Positions 54,938 through 63,946 of a DNA stretch of 64,000 bases are shown here, piece after piece. Position 1 is the stretch's first letter. Each line of letters begins with the position of its first letter. The notes under the pieces were generated by a model. That model did not search any database. It was not told the origin of the DNA and saw only the letters and a list, made by a program, of their open reading frames with translations. The stretch spans positions 2,914,001 through 2,978,000 of the forward strand of contig CP050901.1 of assembly GCA_050916095.1 (NCBI GenBank). Direction: 5' to 3'. The translations under genes were made by a program, and so were the position numbers. The DNA is from JANPCX01 sp050916095 (GTDB taxonomy: Bacteria; Pseudomonadota; Gammaproteobacteria; Burkholderiales; Burkholderiaceae_C).

Positions 54938-55780
54938 TCACAACCTCCAAACCCTGGGTGCACAAGCCTTCAATCCCCAGGCGGTTTGTCGCCACACCGC
55001 CCACACCTGCTGCAGCAACAGCATCGCAGGCTCCACTTGCGGGGCCAATACGCGCAGCACCACGCCCTGCTCGCCCAAACGGGTGCAGCCTGCGCGGGCG
55101 GCTGTGGGGCTGGCTTCGATGTGCAACCGGGCTTCATCGAGCAAGGTTTGCAAACGGTTGATGGGCTGATGGCTGCCGGCTGCAAACCACAGGGTGGCCA
55201 GCACGGTTTGCCCGTCCCAACCCAAAGGGCTGCGCAGCAAGGTGTGGTCGTCTGCGGCGACCATGGCGCGCTCCAGCCACAAGCCGGGAATTTCAATCTG
55301 CTGCCTCATGTGGCCTTGCTCGAATGTTTGTTCAGACGCGGGCAAACCCAAGGCGAGCACATCCCACCCCAAGGTCTCCGCGCCAGGCTGTAGATCGAAC
55401 AACATTCGGTTCTCGGCCAAGGCAGCGCTGTGCACGATGGTTTCAAGGGGCAGCCATTCCAACCGCGCACCGGCATCGAGTTTGAAATGAATGGTTTGCC
55501 GCGCTGCCTCGCCACTGCTGCGGTAAAAACGTGTGGCGCCGGGGGTGCTGATCAAAGCGTGTGAACCGTTTTGTAGGTGTGCTTCGATCACCAAATCATC
55601 ACCGCCCACGATGCCACCGGGCGGATGCACGAGCACGTTGTGGCAAACCTGGGTCGCTTCTGGGTACAGGCTTTGTAGTACGCGCAGTGGACCCGCGTGG
55701 CGGTCGTGCAGCACGGTGCGGGTGCCGGTGGAGGTTGTTTCGCAGCGGTAGTTCAGCGTGAGGTGACCGGGCCAGCCCAT
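54938..55780 (-). CDS. ureD: Urease accessory protein UreD (orphan)
   Basis: 280 residues, full length. LVHPPGGIVGGDDLVIEAHL, ALISTPGATRFYRS and LEWLPLETIVHSAALAENRM are UreD/UreH hallmarks. UreD scaffolds nickel insertion into urease with UreF and UreG. Normally ureD is followed by ureABC and ureEFG; here a plus-strand nuclease lies directly after it and no other ure gene is in the window. It is intact but apparently cut off from its operon, or the rest lies elsewhere. Confidence 0.9.
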   Translation of the reverse strand: MGWPGHLTLNYRCETTSTGTRTVLHDRHAGPLRVLQSLYPEATQVCHNVLVHPPGGIVGGDDLVIEAHLQNGSHALISTPGATRFYRSSGEAARQTIHFKLDAGARLEWLPLETIVHSAALAENRMLFDLQPGAETLGWDVLALGLPASEQTFEQGHMRQQIEIPGLWLERAMVAADDHTLLRSPLGWDGQTVLATLWFAAGSHQPINRLQTLLDEARLHIEASPTAARAGCTRLGEQGVVLRVLAPQVEPAMLLLQQVWAVWRQTAWGLKACAPRVWRL

Positions 55781-55936
55781 GATGTTGGAGGGGATGAGTG
55801 AAGGGTGTCAATAAAGCCTGTCACCAGTGTAGGTGGCATTCAAATGACTGGCCTTGAAGGCCCCGTGCCCTACCGAGGTTCAAAATGGCGCTCTGCGCCG
55901 CCACCAACGCGCCCACTCCATCCGCTTGACCATGCC

Positions 55937-56299
55937 ATGAACACCGCCATCACCACCGCCCTCACTGCCCTGTTGTGCCACGCCCTGCCCTGCGCGGCCA
56001 TCACCTGCGACGAACTGCGCACCGAGGTCGAAGCAAAAATTCGCGGTGGCGGGGTGACGTTGTTCACCGTGACGGTCATGGACGTGGCCACACCTTCTTC
56101 CGGGCGTGTGGTGGGCAGTTGCGATCTCGGCAGTAAAAAACTGGTTTACCAACAGATCAACGTGTCTGCGGGACCCACGGACAAAAAGCCCCAGTCGGTT
56201 GCACCCACCTCAACCCGTTCGGTGAAACAGGAAGCCCCCATTCCAACCGAATGTAGAGATGGTTCTATCTCGATGACAGGCACTTGCAAGCAGCCCTGA
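55937..56299 (+). CDS. DUF1161 periplasmic protein
   Basis: 120 residues from the ATG at 55937. A signal peptide (TALTALLCHALPCAA) is followed by ITCDELRTEVEAKIRGGGVT and GRVVGSCDLGSKKLVYQ, the DUF1161 core with two cysteines that may pair. The tail is Pro/Thr-rich with two more cysteines (ECRDGSISMTGTCKQP). An upstream start overlapping the ureD promoter is rejected. Function unknown. Confidence 0.85.
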   Translation: MNTAITTALTALLCHALPCAAITCDELRTEVEAKIRGGGVTLFTVTVMDVATPSSGRVVGSCDLGSKKLVYQQINVSAGPTDKKPQSVAPTSTRSVKQEAPIPTECRDGSISMTGTCKQP

Positions 56300-56307
56300 G
56301 CTTGACG

Positions 56308-56523
56308 ATGAACACTTCCACCCCCGCTGCACCATTGGCTGAACACCACTGCCCCCTGTGCGGTCAAGCCAACCACTGCGTTGTGGCTTGCAGTGCTTCG
56401 TTCGACCAGCCTTGTTGGTGCACCACGGTTCAGTTTTCTGCGGAGACTTTGGCGCGTATCCCGCCAGACCAGCGAGGAAAAGCCTGTGTTTGCCGCTCAT
56501 GCGCGACGAAAGACTTGGCGTGA
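56308..56523 (+). CDS. Cysteine-rich CWC family protein
   Basis: 71 residues from the ATG at 56308. HHCPLCGQANHCVVA, QPCWCTTVQFS and KACVCRSCA carry eight cysteines in the CWC layout, probably binding zinc. It follows the DUF1161 gene by 8 bases. Role unknown. Confidence 0.85.
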   Translation: MNTSTPAAPLAEHHCPLCGQANHCVVACSASFDQPCWCTTVQFSAETLARIPPDQRGKACVCRSCATKDLA

Positions 56524-56596
56524 TGCCGCCTGTTGATTGAACCGATTTGATGGGCTCAAGAACCCACTCACCCCACAAACAAATCAGGACAGCCCC

Positions 56597-57007
56597 ATGG
56601 AAAAAATAACGTCCTACGCCCGCTTTGCAAAAACAGCCTCGCACTATTGCGGGCGACCCAGAACGTTTGCGCTGGCCTTGGGGGTGATTGCGGCATGGAT
56701 CGTCACCGGCCCGATCTTCGCCTTCAGCGACACCTGGCAACTGGTGATCAACACCGGCACCACCATCATCACGTTTTTGATGGTGTTTTTGATTCAGAAC
56801 ACACAGAACCGCGATACCGAGGCCATCCAGATCAAGCTGGACGAACTGATCCGCGCCACCCAGGGCGCACACAACGCGCTGCTGGACCTGGAAGAACTGG
56901 AGGAAGAGGAGCTTGACGCGTTTCGGCGCAAGTACCAGGCACTGGCCAGCTCAGCGCGTGTTGGGGTGGGACTGGGTGGCCAAGACACTGGAACACCTGA
57001 CGCTTGA
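56597..57007 (+). CDS. Low-affinity iron permease family protein
   Basis: 136 residues from the ATG at 56597. Two membrane helices: ALALGVIAAWIVTGPIFAF and TGTTIITFLMVFLIQNTQNR. The block DTEAIQIKLDELIRATQGAH is typical of the low-affinity iron permease family. The C-terminus is acidic (LEELEEEELDAFRRK) and coiled. Transport of iron is inferred from the family name only; substrate unproven in bacteria. Confidence 0.85.
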   Translation: MEKITSYARFAKTASHYCGRPRTFALALGVIAAWIVTGPIFAFSDTWQLVINTGTTIITFLMVFLIQNTQNRDTEAIQIKLDELIRATQGAHNALLDLEELEEEELDAFRRKYQALASSARVGVGLGGQDTGTPDA

Positions 57008-57562
57008 ACCTAGATCCGGCAGTTGCCCGCTTTATTCCGCTGACAACCCCTGAAAACGATAGAGTGTTCTTCACACGAACACCTTCACCCATTGGGTCAA
57101 AGCGCTACACACCCGATTGAGCCATGCTGCGGCCTGCTTTCTGCGTTGCTCCACCAAAGCCAGAGGCTTTGGCCTTCGTCAGGCACAAAAAGTCCTCAAG
57201 GACTGTTTGTGTCCGGTCTCAGCCTCGCGGGCACGAGCCGTTCGCACCTGTGCGCCCTCGGTGCTCACCGTCGTCACCCTTGCAGGGCGCACCAGCGCTT
57301 GCAAGCGCTGGTCGTTCCGCAGGCGGACAGCAGGCTGTCCGAAAACGAAGTTTCGATAAAACGAAGTTTCGCTAAAGCCCTGCTACACCCTTGCCAGCGC
57401 ACCGCATCACAGCCCACTCGGGCGCGTCCCTGATGAAATATGCGGGCTGATGAGGCGCGACGGTCAGCTTGCGGTGATGGGCCGCAAACGAACGTCACAC
57501 CCTGGTGAAAACGGCGTTGGACCGCATGCGGTCCAACGCGGCAAACACTCGATGGCCTATTG
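57008..57562. other. Palindrome-rich non-coding spacer
   Basis: No supported gene. It contains a perfect 26-bp palindrome at 57514-57539 (half GCGTTGGACCGCA), the palindrome AGCGCTTGCAAGCGCT near 57292, the hairpin CCAAAGCCAGAGGCTTTGG near 57154, and two direct copies of AAAACGAAGTTTCG near 57344. The IS copy 2 inserted at its right edge. Confidence 0.6.
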
Positions 57563-59194
57563 AGTCGGCCCTGCAAAATTCATTTCACCCCGCAAGCCAT
57601 TACTGACGATGGCGTGAATTTCCAACCGAGCAAGTTTTTTGCGCCGAGCCGTGCCCTGGCTGCCCTGAGTTGACCCCATAAGCTCAGCCCGAGCAGGGTC
57701 AACAAAAACGCCTTCGCGTCTTTTGCAGACTTGGCCGCGATAGCCCGCAGCAGCCAGCGGATGTTGTACCCCGCCGCACAACTCAGTGCGTGCAGCGCAT
57801 CACCCAACTCGCCTTTGAGCCAACAGCGCTGCATGCCGTGGTCCACCTTGGTGTGGCCGATCAGCGGCTCGATGGCCTGACGCCGTTTGAGCCACTTGCG
57901 TTGCACCTTGGTCAGTGACTTGTACTTGCCACGGTGGATGATCTCCACGTTCGGGTTGTCCGCGTCCACGCCCCGGAACCCCAAGTCCACGACCACTTGC
58001 TTGGGCACACGCCCCAGGTCTTGCATCAGGTTGTTGGTTTGCTCCAGTTGCGCAGCCAATGTGTGCCCATCAAACGGGTTGCCGGGGAAACTTCTGGCCC
58101 CCACCATCAAACCACGCAGGTGCGTGACAGCCAGGCTGACCTTCACACCAAACTCATAGGGCTTCCTGGCCTTGCCCTTGCCGATGCACTCCACCTCAGG
58201 CGCATGCAGCGCGTACAGCTTGCCCTTGTCGCCTCGCTGTTGCGTGCGGATGCGTTCGGCCCGCTCCAACCAGGTCTTGAGCGCACTCAGCGCTGTCGGC
58301 CCGGGTGCCACCAACACATCAAGCTTGCGCTGCACTTCACGCATCACCACCCCGAGGATTGTGCGCTGGCGTTTGACGGCTTTCTTCAAACGCTTGAACT
58401 GCTTGGCGTGGGCGTAACCCCCGGCCTGGCGTCTGAGCGTTTTGGCTTCAAACGCAAATGTCTGCTTCAAACTGATGCCCACTCGTTTGGCAGCATTCAC
58501 CACTTTGTGCCGCGCAATCTCCAGCAGCCGACTGTCCACCGGGTGGGCGATGGCCTTCTCCTGCACGGTGGTGTCCACGATCACGCGTTCCAGCTCGCTG
58601 GGCTTGATGGCCTTGATCTGCACCGCTGTCTCGATGGTGGCCTTGAGCAACTGCTCCAGACCTTCTTCGCCCACGGCGCGGCGAAAGCGGCCGATCTGGG
58701 TTGGATCGCAGGGCAAGCGTGGTTCGTAATACTCCATGCCGCTGAAGAACTGCCACACCACGTTCTCGCTCCAGCGCTGAACGAGTTCTTCGTCACTGAG
58801 GTTGAAGGAGTTCTTCAGGTACTGCAAGCTGGCCATCAGCCGAATTGACAGGCGCGGGCGGCCTGCGGGGCTGATGCCGTTGCCAAATTCGACTTCATGC
58901 GCTCCCAACAAGTCCGCCGTCACCCGCTTGGAGCCTGGGCGAGCCTGGCGAGCGAAGTGCGGTGCCAGGGCTTGTTCAATCGCGGCCCAGGGCAGCCGTT
59001 TGCTCAAAACCACCAGTGGATGTTTGTGATCGACCATCCCGTCCAGGCGTGCGCGAAAGAAGTCTGCGGTGGCTGTCATGCAAATCCCCCAGAAAAATTA
59101 CTCTCCGATAACGATTCCTGAGAGATCCCGTCGTCAGCATTTACCCCATATCGCCAGCATTCATGCGGGTTGCAGGGGTTTTGCAGGGCCGACT
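57563..59194 (-). mobile_element. IS5-family insertion sequence, copy 2 (1632 bp)
   Basis: Same length and orientation as the copy at 22617-24248. The inverted repeats AGTCGGCCCTGCAAAA are perfect. Both flanks read ATTG (57559-57562 and 59195-59198), a 4-bp target duplication, so this is a simple intact insertion. Confidence 0.93.
57580..59079 (-). CDS. IS5-family transposase (copy 2)
   Basis: 499 residues, identical in sequence to the transposase at 22634-24133, with the same DDE residues (VDTT, VDLGFRG, RRQAIEP). The intact frame and clean target duplication suggest an active family. Confidence 0.93.
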   Translation of the reverse strand: MTATADFFRARLDGMVDHKHPLVVLSKRLPWAAIEQALAPHFARQARPGSKRVTADLLGAHEVEFGNGISPAGRPRLSIRLMASLQYLKNSFNLSDEELVQRWSENVVWQFFSGMEYYEPRLPCDPTQIGRFRRAVGEEGLEQLLKATIETAVQIKAIKPSELERVIVDTTVQEKAIAHPVDSRLLEIARHKVVNAAKRVGISLKQTFAFEAKTLRRQAGGYAHAKQFKRLKKAVKRQRTILGVVMREVQRKLDVLVAPGPTALSALKTWLERAERIRTQQRGDKGKLYALHAPEVECIGKGKARKPYEFGVKVSLAVTHLRGLMVGARSFPGNPFDGHTLAAQLEQTNNLMQDLGRVPKQVVVDLGFRGVDADNPNVEIIHRGKYKSLTKVQRKWLKRRQAIEPLIGHTKVDHGMQRCWLKGELGDALHALSCAAGYNIRWLLRAIAAKSAKDAKAFLLTLLGLSLWGQLRAARARLGAKNLLGWKFTPSSVMACGVK

Positions 59195-59223
59195 ATTGAG
59201 ATTTACAAAAATTGCGACGCCAC

Positions 59224-59312
59224 ATTCCGTTCGGGCCGAGCCTGTCGAAGCCAGCGCAAGCCCTTCGACAGGTCCTGTCCTGAGCCACGTCGAAGGGTCA
59301 GGGCGAACGGGC
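59224..59312. repeat. Interspersed TTCGACAGG-type repeat
   Basis: A palindromic arm pair from CCGTTCGGGCCGAGCCTGTC to GGTCAGGGCGAACGG, related to the repeat at 43495-43590 (shared CTTCGACAGGTCCTGTCC). Confidence 0.7.
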
Positions 59313-59345
59313 TGGAGATGGCCGTAATAAGGTAAACATCACTAA

Positions 59346-59456
59346 GAGCCGCTAACAAAACACTGCATACACCGTTCGCCCCGAGGTCGAAGGGCCTTGC
59401 ACCGAGGTACGCGCTGGCTTCGACAAGCTCAGCCCGAACGGTTTTGTTAGCGGCTC
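59346..59456. mobile_element. MITE-like element (111 bp) with TAA target duplication
   Basis: Perfect 16-bp terminal inverted repeats GAGCCGCTAACAAAAC / GTTTTGTTAGCGGCTC flank a core made of a TTCGACAAGCTCAGCCCGAA-type repeat. The 3-bp TAA occurs on both sides (59343-59345, 59457-59459). It carries no gene. Its ends differ from those of the IS5-family copies here, so it would be moved by another transposase. Confidence 0.65.
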
Positions 59457-59488
59457 TAAAGACAAAGCATCAAGCAAATCGTGCGCGC

Positions 59489-62400
59489 TCAATTCCCACG
59501 CGTCACGGTGAACCGATCAATGTCAGCGGCCGCGGTGTCGCTGGCGTCACGTTGCAGCCGAATGGTGTTGCTGCCGGTGTTCAACGGAATGGTGATGGCG
59601 GCGGTGTTGGCGAAGTTGTTCCAGCCACCGGTCGTGGGAAACACCACTTGCTGTCGTTTCACGCCGTTCACGTACAAACTCAGGCTGCGGTTGTCACCGT
59701 AGCCGTTGGAGAAACGAATCACCAAAGTGGCATTGCCCACCGCGCTCGGGCCACTGACTGTCACTTGAACAAACGCACCCAAGTTGTTGAGGTTGCCAAT
59801 GACCCGTCCGCCCGACGCGTTGCTGGCGGTTTGGATTCGCCCACCATTGCCCAGCGTGCCCGCTTCTGCTTCCGGGTTGAGTGTGACGGTGGGCGATGGG
59901 TCGCCTTCCTCGCTGCCAATTTGGGACACATAACTTGCCAGCTGCGACACCTGGGTGGCGGTCAAGCTGAGCTGGGTGTGGGCGCTGATGGCGGCAGACA
60001 GCGTAGGCGCGGAGCCATCGTGCAGGTAGGGTCCGGTGGCCCAGGCGTCACGCAGGGTCGGTGCATCAATGCCCGTGAGCGCCGCGTACAAACGTTGACC
60101 GCTGCTGGGTTTGAGGGTGCCCACGTTTTGCAGTGCCACGCTGGCACTTTGGGTGAAAGCCGCGCTGCCGTGGCAGGCCAAACACTGGGCTTGGAAGATT
60201 GTTTTTCCTTGCACCGCTTCCGTCGTCAAACTGCCGTCGGTGTTGCGCCTAGGTGAAGGTGGGAAAGTCGACAACGACGCCACGTAGGCGGCCAAAGCGT
60301 CCAGGTCACTGCTGACACCCGTTTTGTTGTCACCCAAGGGTTGGTTTCGGGTGCCCGTGTTGAACTGGGCATCGGTCATCAAACCGGCGCCGCCCGCCAA
60401 GGCACGAATCTGGGCCTCGAAGTCTTGCACCTCGTTGAAGTTGGCGCTCCAGTGCAAACGGCCTTGGCTGCCAGCGCGGCCACGCAGGCTGATGGTGTTG
60501 CGAAGGCCTTCGCCCGCGTGGGTCAGGTCCCACACCCGGCCATCCTGACCCCCGTCGTTGTGGCAACTGGCGCAACTCATGTAGCGGTCGCGCGCGAGGC
60601 GAACGTCGCGTGCGTCGTAGAAATGTTGTTTGCCGAGCAAGACATTGGCCGGCAATCGCTCCGTGGCTACCGCTGCCAGGTTGGCCAACACAGGCACGTT
60701 GTACAAGCCTTGGTTGAGCAGCGGCTTGAGGTCGTAAACCCCCACGGTGCGATCCATGAAGTTGTTGACGAACAAGGTGGTTCCATCGTTGGACAAGGCC
60801 AAACCCTGGGGTGCGCGACCCACATCGAAGCGAACGAGTTGCACACCTGAGTGGGCGTCCACGACGGCCACTTCGCGGCTGGTTTCCAGCGCGACGAACA
60901 GCAAGGTACCGCGTTTTTCGTACACCACGGCGCTGGCCAAACTGGCGTTGTCGTGGTCAACCCGGCGTGCCAAGTCTTCGGTGCCGGCGTTGGCTCCCGT
61001 CAGTACCAAGCGTGAACTGATGGCACGCACGGTGCTCTGAAAATTCAGCGCCGAGCTGTCCCGCAAGCTGCCGCGTTTGATGTTGTCTTGTTTGGAAGGC
61101 ACATAGGCTTGGGTGCCATCGGGCGAGATCGTGGCCGCAGCCAAATAATTGGGGATCCCGCGACCTTGGCTCTCGGCATCAGGCTTGTCGCTGTGTTTCA
61201 ACACAATGGTGCGCAACGTGGCCATTGAGGAGGCTGTGAGTTGAACCACTTCGCCACCGGCGCTAGCGGGCGTACTCACCGTGGCCGTTCCCTCACCTGG
61301 CAGGGGCGGCGTGATGAAGCGTGACACATAAACAGCCACACCATCAGCCGCCACCGACACATGCCTTGCATTGGCGCCCACAGAAGCGCTGCCGGTTTGA
61401 GCATAGGTGCCCGCGTCGAACTTCAACACCTGGCCGGTTGCCTCCAACACCACAAAGGCCTGAGCAGCCGTCGGCGACATCGCCACACCGAAGGGTTGTG
61501 ATGCGCGTGGCAAGGCAATGGTGCGCACCACAGTACGGCTGGCGGGATCAACCACACTGACCGTGGCGCTGTCCTTATTGCTCACCCACAACAAACCATT
61601 GGGAGCCACGGCAATGCTGCGGGGTGCCACTCCCACGGTCACCTCACCCAACTTAGCGCGGGTGACGGCATCAAAGGCGGTGATGGACTCGTTGTCTTGG
61701 TTCACCACCCACAAACGCGCATTGCCCGTGGTTGGCGTTTCGATGACGATGTTGCTGGAAGCAGTGGGCTGTTTGGCGGTCGCCGGCAAATAAACGGTTT
61801 GCGCAAAACTGCGGCTTTGCACAGCACCAGCGCTGTCACGCACGGTGAGTGTCGCCACATAGGTACCGGGGTTGGCGTACAGATGGGTGATGGCACCGCT
61901 GGACGACCACGCTGAATCAGCGGTGCCATCGCCAAACCGCCATTGGTATTGCACCCCCTCACCCGTGGCGGCGGCGTTGAAGCTGGCACTGCCTCCGGCC
62001 ACTGAAGCCACTGGCGTGGGCACCGTGGTGAGGGTCAGTGCGTTCGGGCTGGTGATGGTCCAGACAAAACTGGCGCTGCTGCTGTTGATGCCATCGCTGG
62101 CAGCCACGACCACGTTGTAGCTGCCATTGGCTGTGGGTGTGCCCGTGATAAGGCCTGTGGTGGCATTCAAACTCAAACCTGTGGGCAAGCCGGTGGCGCT
62201 GTAGCGCAAGGCGTCGCCGTTGGGGTCAGAGACGCTGACCTGCAAGGTCAAGGCAACGTTGGCGTTGCTGGTTCGTGCACCCGGGTTGGTGATGACTGGG
62301 GTGACGCTGGGGTTGGGGTTGGCCGCAACGCCCAAGCGCAAAATTTTGGATTCGGACGGCACACCGGCTTGGTCAAAGACAAACACCATGTAGAAACCCG

Positions 62401-63946
62401 GCGTGGCCTCACCCGCTTTGGTGGGCGCTTGCACGGTGAGCGTGCCGCCATTGGCGCTGAACGCCAGATCTACAAACCGCTGCTCCATGTTGAAGCCGTG
62501 GGTGCTAGAGCCGGTTTTGAGCAAAGTGACGCGGCTGATGCTGGTGGCACCGCTGGTTTGGAGCGCAAACGTTTTACCGATCTCCAACCAATCGGGTGTC
62601 GTGGTGATGCTGGGGCGTGATGCACGACCACCATTGGATTGGAAAAAGTACGGCGGGTAGTAAATCTGCGCGTTCAGTTGGTTCTTGTTGGGATCGTTGG
62701 GATTAAGACCACCTCCCCCAGTGATGAGCACACTGGCGTCGGGCAAGAGCAAGGCGTTGGAGTGGTAAAGCAAGGGTTTGGCACCAGCAGCACCCTGCAA
62801 CCACTGGCCTGTTTGCGGATTCCAAATTTCTGCAACCGTGTTCACACCCGTCAGCTCATTCCACACTTGGCTGCCGCCTGTGGCCAGGACTTGGCCATCG
62901 GCCAACAAGGTGCCAGTGACCAAACGGCGCTGGCTGGACATGGACTGGGTGGGCGTCACCACCGGGGTGCCGCTGGTGACGTCAATGACGATGGCCCCGT
63001 TGGAGTTACCACCGAACTGCAAGATGCGACCCGGCCTGAACATGGCGGCACTGGCGTCGGGGCTGCCGTACTGGCCGGCAAAACTACCCGCAGCTGTCAG
63101 GCCACCATCGCCCGTGGTGTTGATGAAGTACATGCTGCCGTTGGCGTCATAACCAAACAAGCGGCCATCGGGCATCACAAAGTTGCGGGGGTAGTAGTAG
63201 TTGAGGCTGTTGGTGGTTGCGTTGTTCAGGGTGCGGAATACGCCGCTGGCGCTGCGGATTTCGGGACGGTCGGTGCCGCCCAAACCGCTTTGGATATAGG
63301 TTTCGCCGTTGGTCAGCGTGGTGGAAGTGGAGTACCAGCGCGAGCGCTGCATATTGCCCGCACGGGTCAGGCTGTTGTTGCTGGCGCTAAAAACGTTGCT
63401 GGCGTTGTTGCCGCTGTTCAGCGTGGTACTGCCATTCCAGTTGTCACCACCGGCTAAAAACACAGCGGGCGTGCTGGTGCTGGGGGTAGGGGGCAGCAAA
63501 AGCTGCGAACCACAAAAAATATCAACCCCGGTTGAGTTCGCAAAAGTCATGTGCCCGAGCGCTGGCGAACCGGTGCTGTCCCAGGTGTTGTAGTTGAAGC
63601 TACCTGTCTGCGTGCCGTCCGCTTTGCTGCCATAACTCAGCACCCGGCTGTCAGGTAACAAAACCGCATGCACCGCCACGCCGGGCCAGTTGTAGACCGG
63701 GGACCACATGCCTTTGACGTGGGCATCGGCAGGAACAGTCACCGTGGGGAAAAAGGACTTGGCCTGAAGCTGGACTTTGCCTTCGGCCAGGGGCGCGGCA
63801 TTGGCACTCTTACCTGAACCGGTCAGCACTTCAGGAGCGCTGCCTTGACCACCACCACAGGAGGCCAACAACAAAATACCGCTCAGCCCCAACAGCGATA
63901 AGCAATAGGCGCGAAGGGGAAGCAAACCAAGGGAGGTGGTGATCAA
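59489..63946 (-). CDS. Multi-domain lipoprotein: copper-radical oxidase fused to di-haem peroxidase-like domain and CBM
   Basis: 1485 residues. The signal ends in lipobox LASC (Cys30). Residues about 75-540 form a kelch-type galactose/glyoxal oxidase with its E-set domain. Candidate cofactor and copper residues are Cys145 (VDIFCGSQ), Tyr205 (RSRWYSTST), Tyr394-His395 (LLYHSNALLLPD) and His483 (SSTHGFNMEQRF). An Ig-like domain (550-635), a PKD domain (640-720) and a YVTN propeller (735-1090) follow. Two haem sites, CASCH (1125-1129) and CLACH (1255-1259), with GPYLHDGSAPTL belong to the cytochrome c peroxidase/MauG class. A CBM6/35-like domain (1356-1483) ends the protein. It is expected at the outer face of a membrane or exported. 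It stands alone in the window. Confidence 0.88.
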   Translation of the reverse strand: MITTSLGLLPLRAYCLSLLGLSGILLLASCGGGQGSAPEVLTGSGKSANAAPLAEGKVQLQAKSFFPTVTVPADAHVKGMWSPVYNWPGVAVHAVLLPDSRVLSYGSKADGTQTGSFNYNTWDSTGSPALGHMTFANSTGVDIFCGSQLLLPPTPSTSTPAVFLAGGDNWNGSTTLNSGNNASNVFSASNNSLTRAGNMQRSRWYSTSTTLTNGETYIQSGLGGTDRPEIRSASGVFRTLNNATTNSLNYYYPRNFVMPDGRLFGYDANGSMYFINTTGDGGLTAAGSFAGQYGSPDASAAMFRPGRILQFGGNSNGAIVIDVTSGTPVVTPTQSMSSQRRLVTGTLLADGQVLATGGSQVWNELTGVNTVAEIWNPQTGQWLQGAAGAKPLLYHSNALLLPDASVLITGGGGLNPNDPNKNQLNAQIYYPPYFFQSNGGRASRPSITTTPDWLEIGKTFALQTSGATSISRVTLLKTGSSTHGFNMEQRFVDLAFSANGGTLTVQAPTKAGEATPGFYMVFVFDQAGVPSESKILRLGVAANPNPSVTPVITNPGARTSNANVALTLQVSVSDPNGDALRYSATGLPTGLSLNATTGLITGTPTANGSYNVVVAASDGINSSSASFVWTITSPNALTLTTVPTPVASVAGGSASFNAAATGEGVQYQWRFGDGTADSAWSSSGAITHLYANPGTYVATLTVRDSAGAVQSRSFAQTVYLPATAKQPTASSNIVIETPTTGNARLWVVNQDNESITAFDAVTRAKLGEVTVGVAPRSIAVAPNGLLWVSNKDSATVSVVDPASRTVVRTIALPRASQPFGVAMSPTAAQAFVVLEATGQVLKFDAGTYAQTGSASVGANARHVSVAADGVAVYVSRFITPPLPGEGTATVSTPASAGGEVVQLTASSMATLRTIVLKHSDKPDAESQGRGIPNYLAAATISPDGTQAYVPSKQDNIKRGSLRDSSALNFQSTVRAISSRLVLTGANAGTEDLARRVDHDNASLASAVVYEKRGTLLFVALETSREVAVVDAHSGVQLVRFDVGRAPQGLALSNDGTTLFVNNFMDRTVGVYDLKPLLNQGLYNVPVLANLAAVATERLPANVLLGKQHFYDARDVRLARDRYMSCASCHNDGGQDGRVWDLTHAGEGLRNTISLRGRAGSQGRLHWSANFNEVQDFEAQIRALAGGAGLMTDAQFNTGTRNQPLGDNKTGVSSDLDALAAYVASLSTFPPSPRRNTDGSLTTEAVQGKTIFQAQCLACHGSAAFTQSASVALQNVGTLKPSSGQRLYAALTGIDAPTLRDAWATGPYLHDGSAPTLSAAISAHTQLSLTATQVSQLASYVSQIGSEEGDPSPTVTLNPEAEAGTLGNGGRIQTASNASGGRVIGNLNNLGAFVQVTVSGPSAVGNATLVIRFSNGYGDNRSLSLYVNGVKRQQVVFPTTGGWNNFANTAAITIPLNTGSNTIRLQRDASDTAAADIDRFTVTRGN

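Noticed and set aside
57092..57433. 113-codon plus-strand frame between the iron permease and IS copy 2
   Set aside because: It spans the palindromes and direct repeats, has no ribosome site and a non-protein-like composition.
59195..59488. Terminator or regulatory RNA upstream of IS copy 2 debris
   Set aside because: The hairpins there are explained by the TTCGACAGG-type repeat and the MITE-like element.
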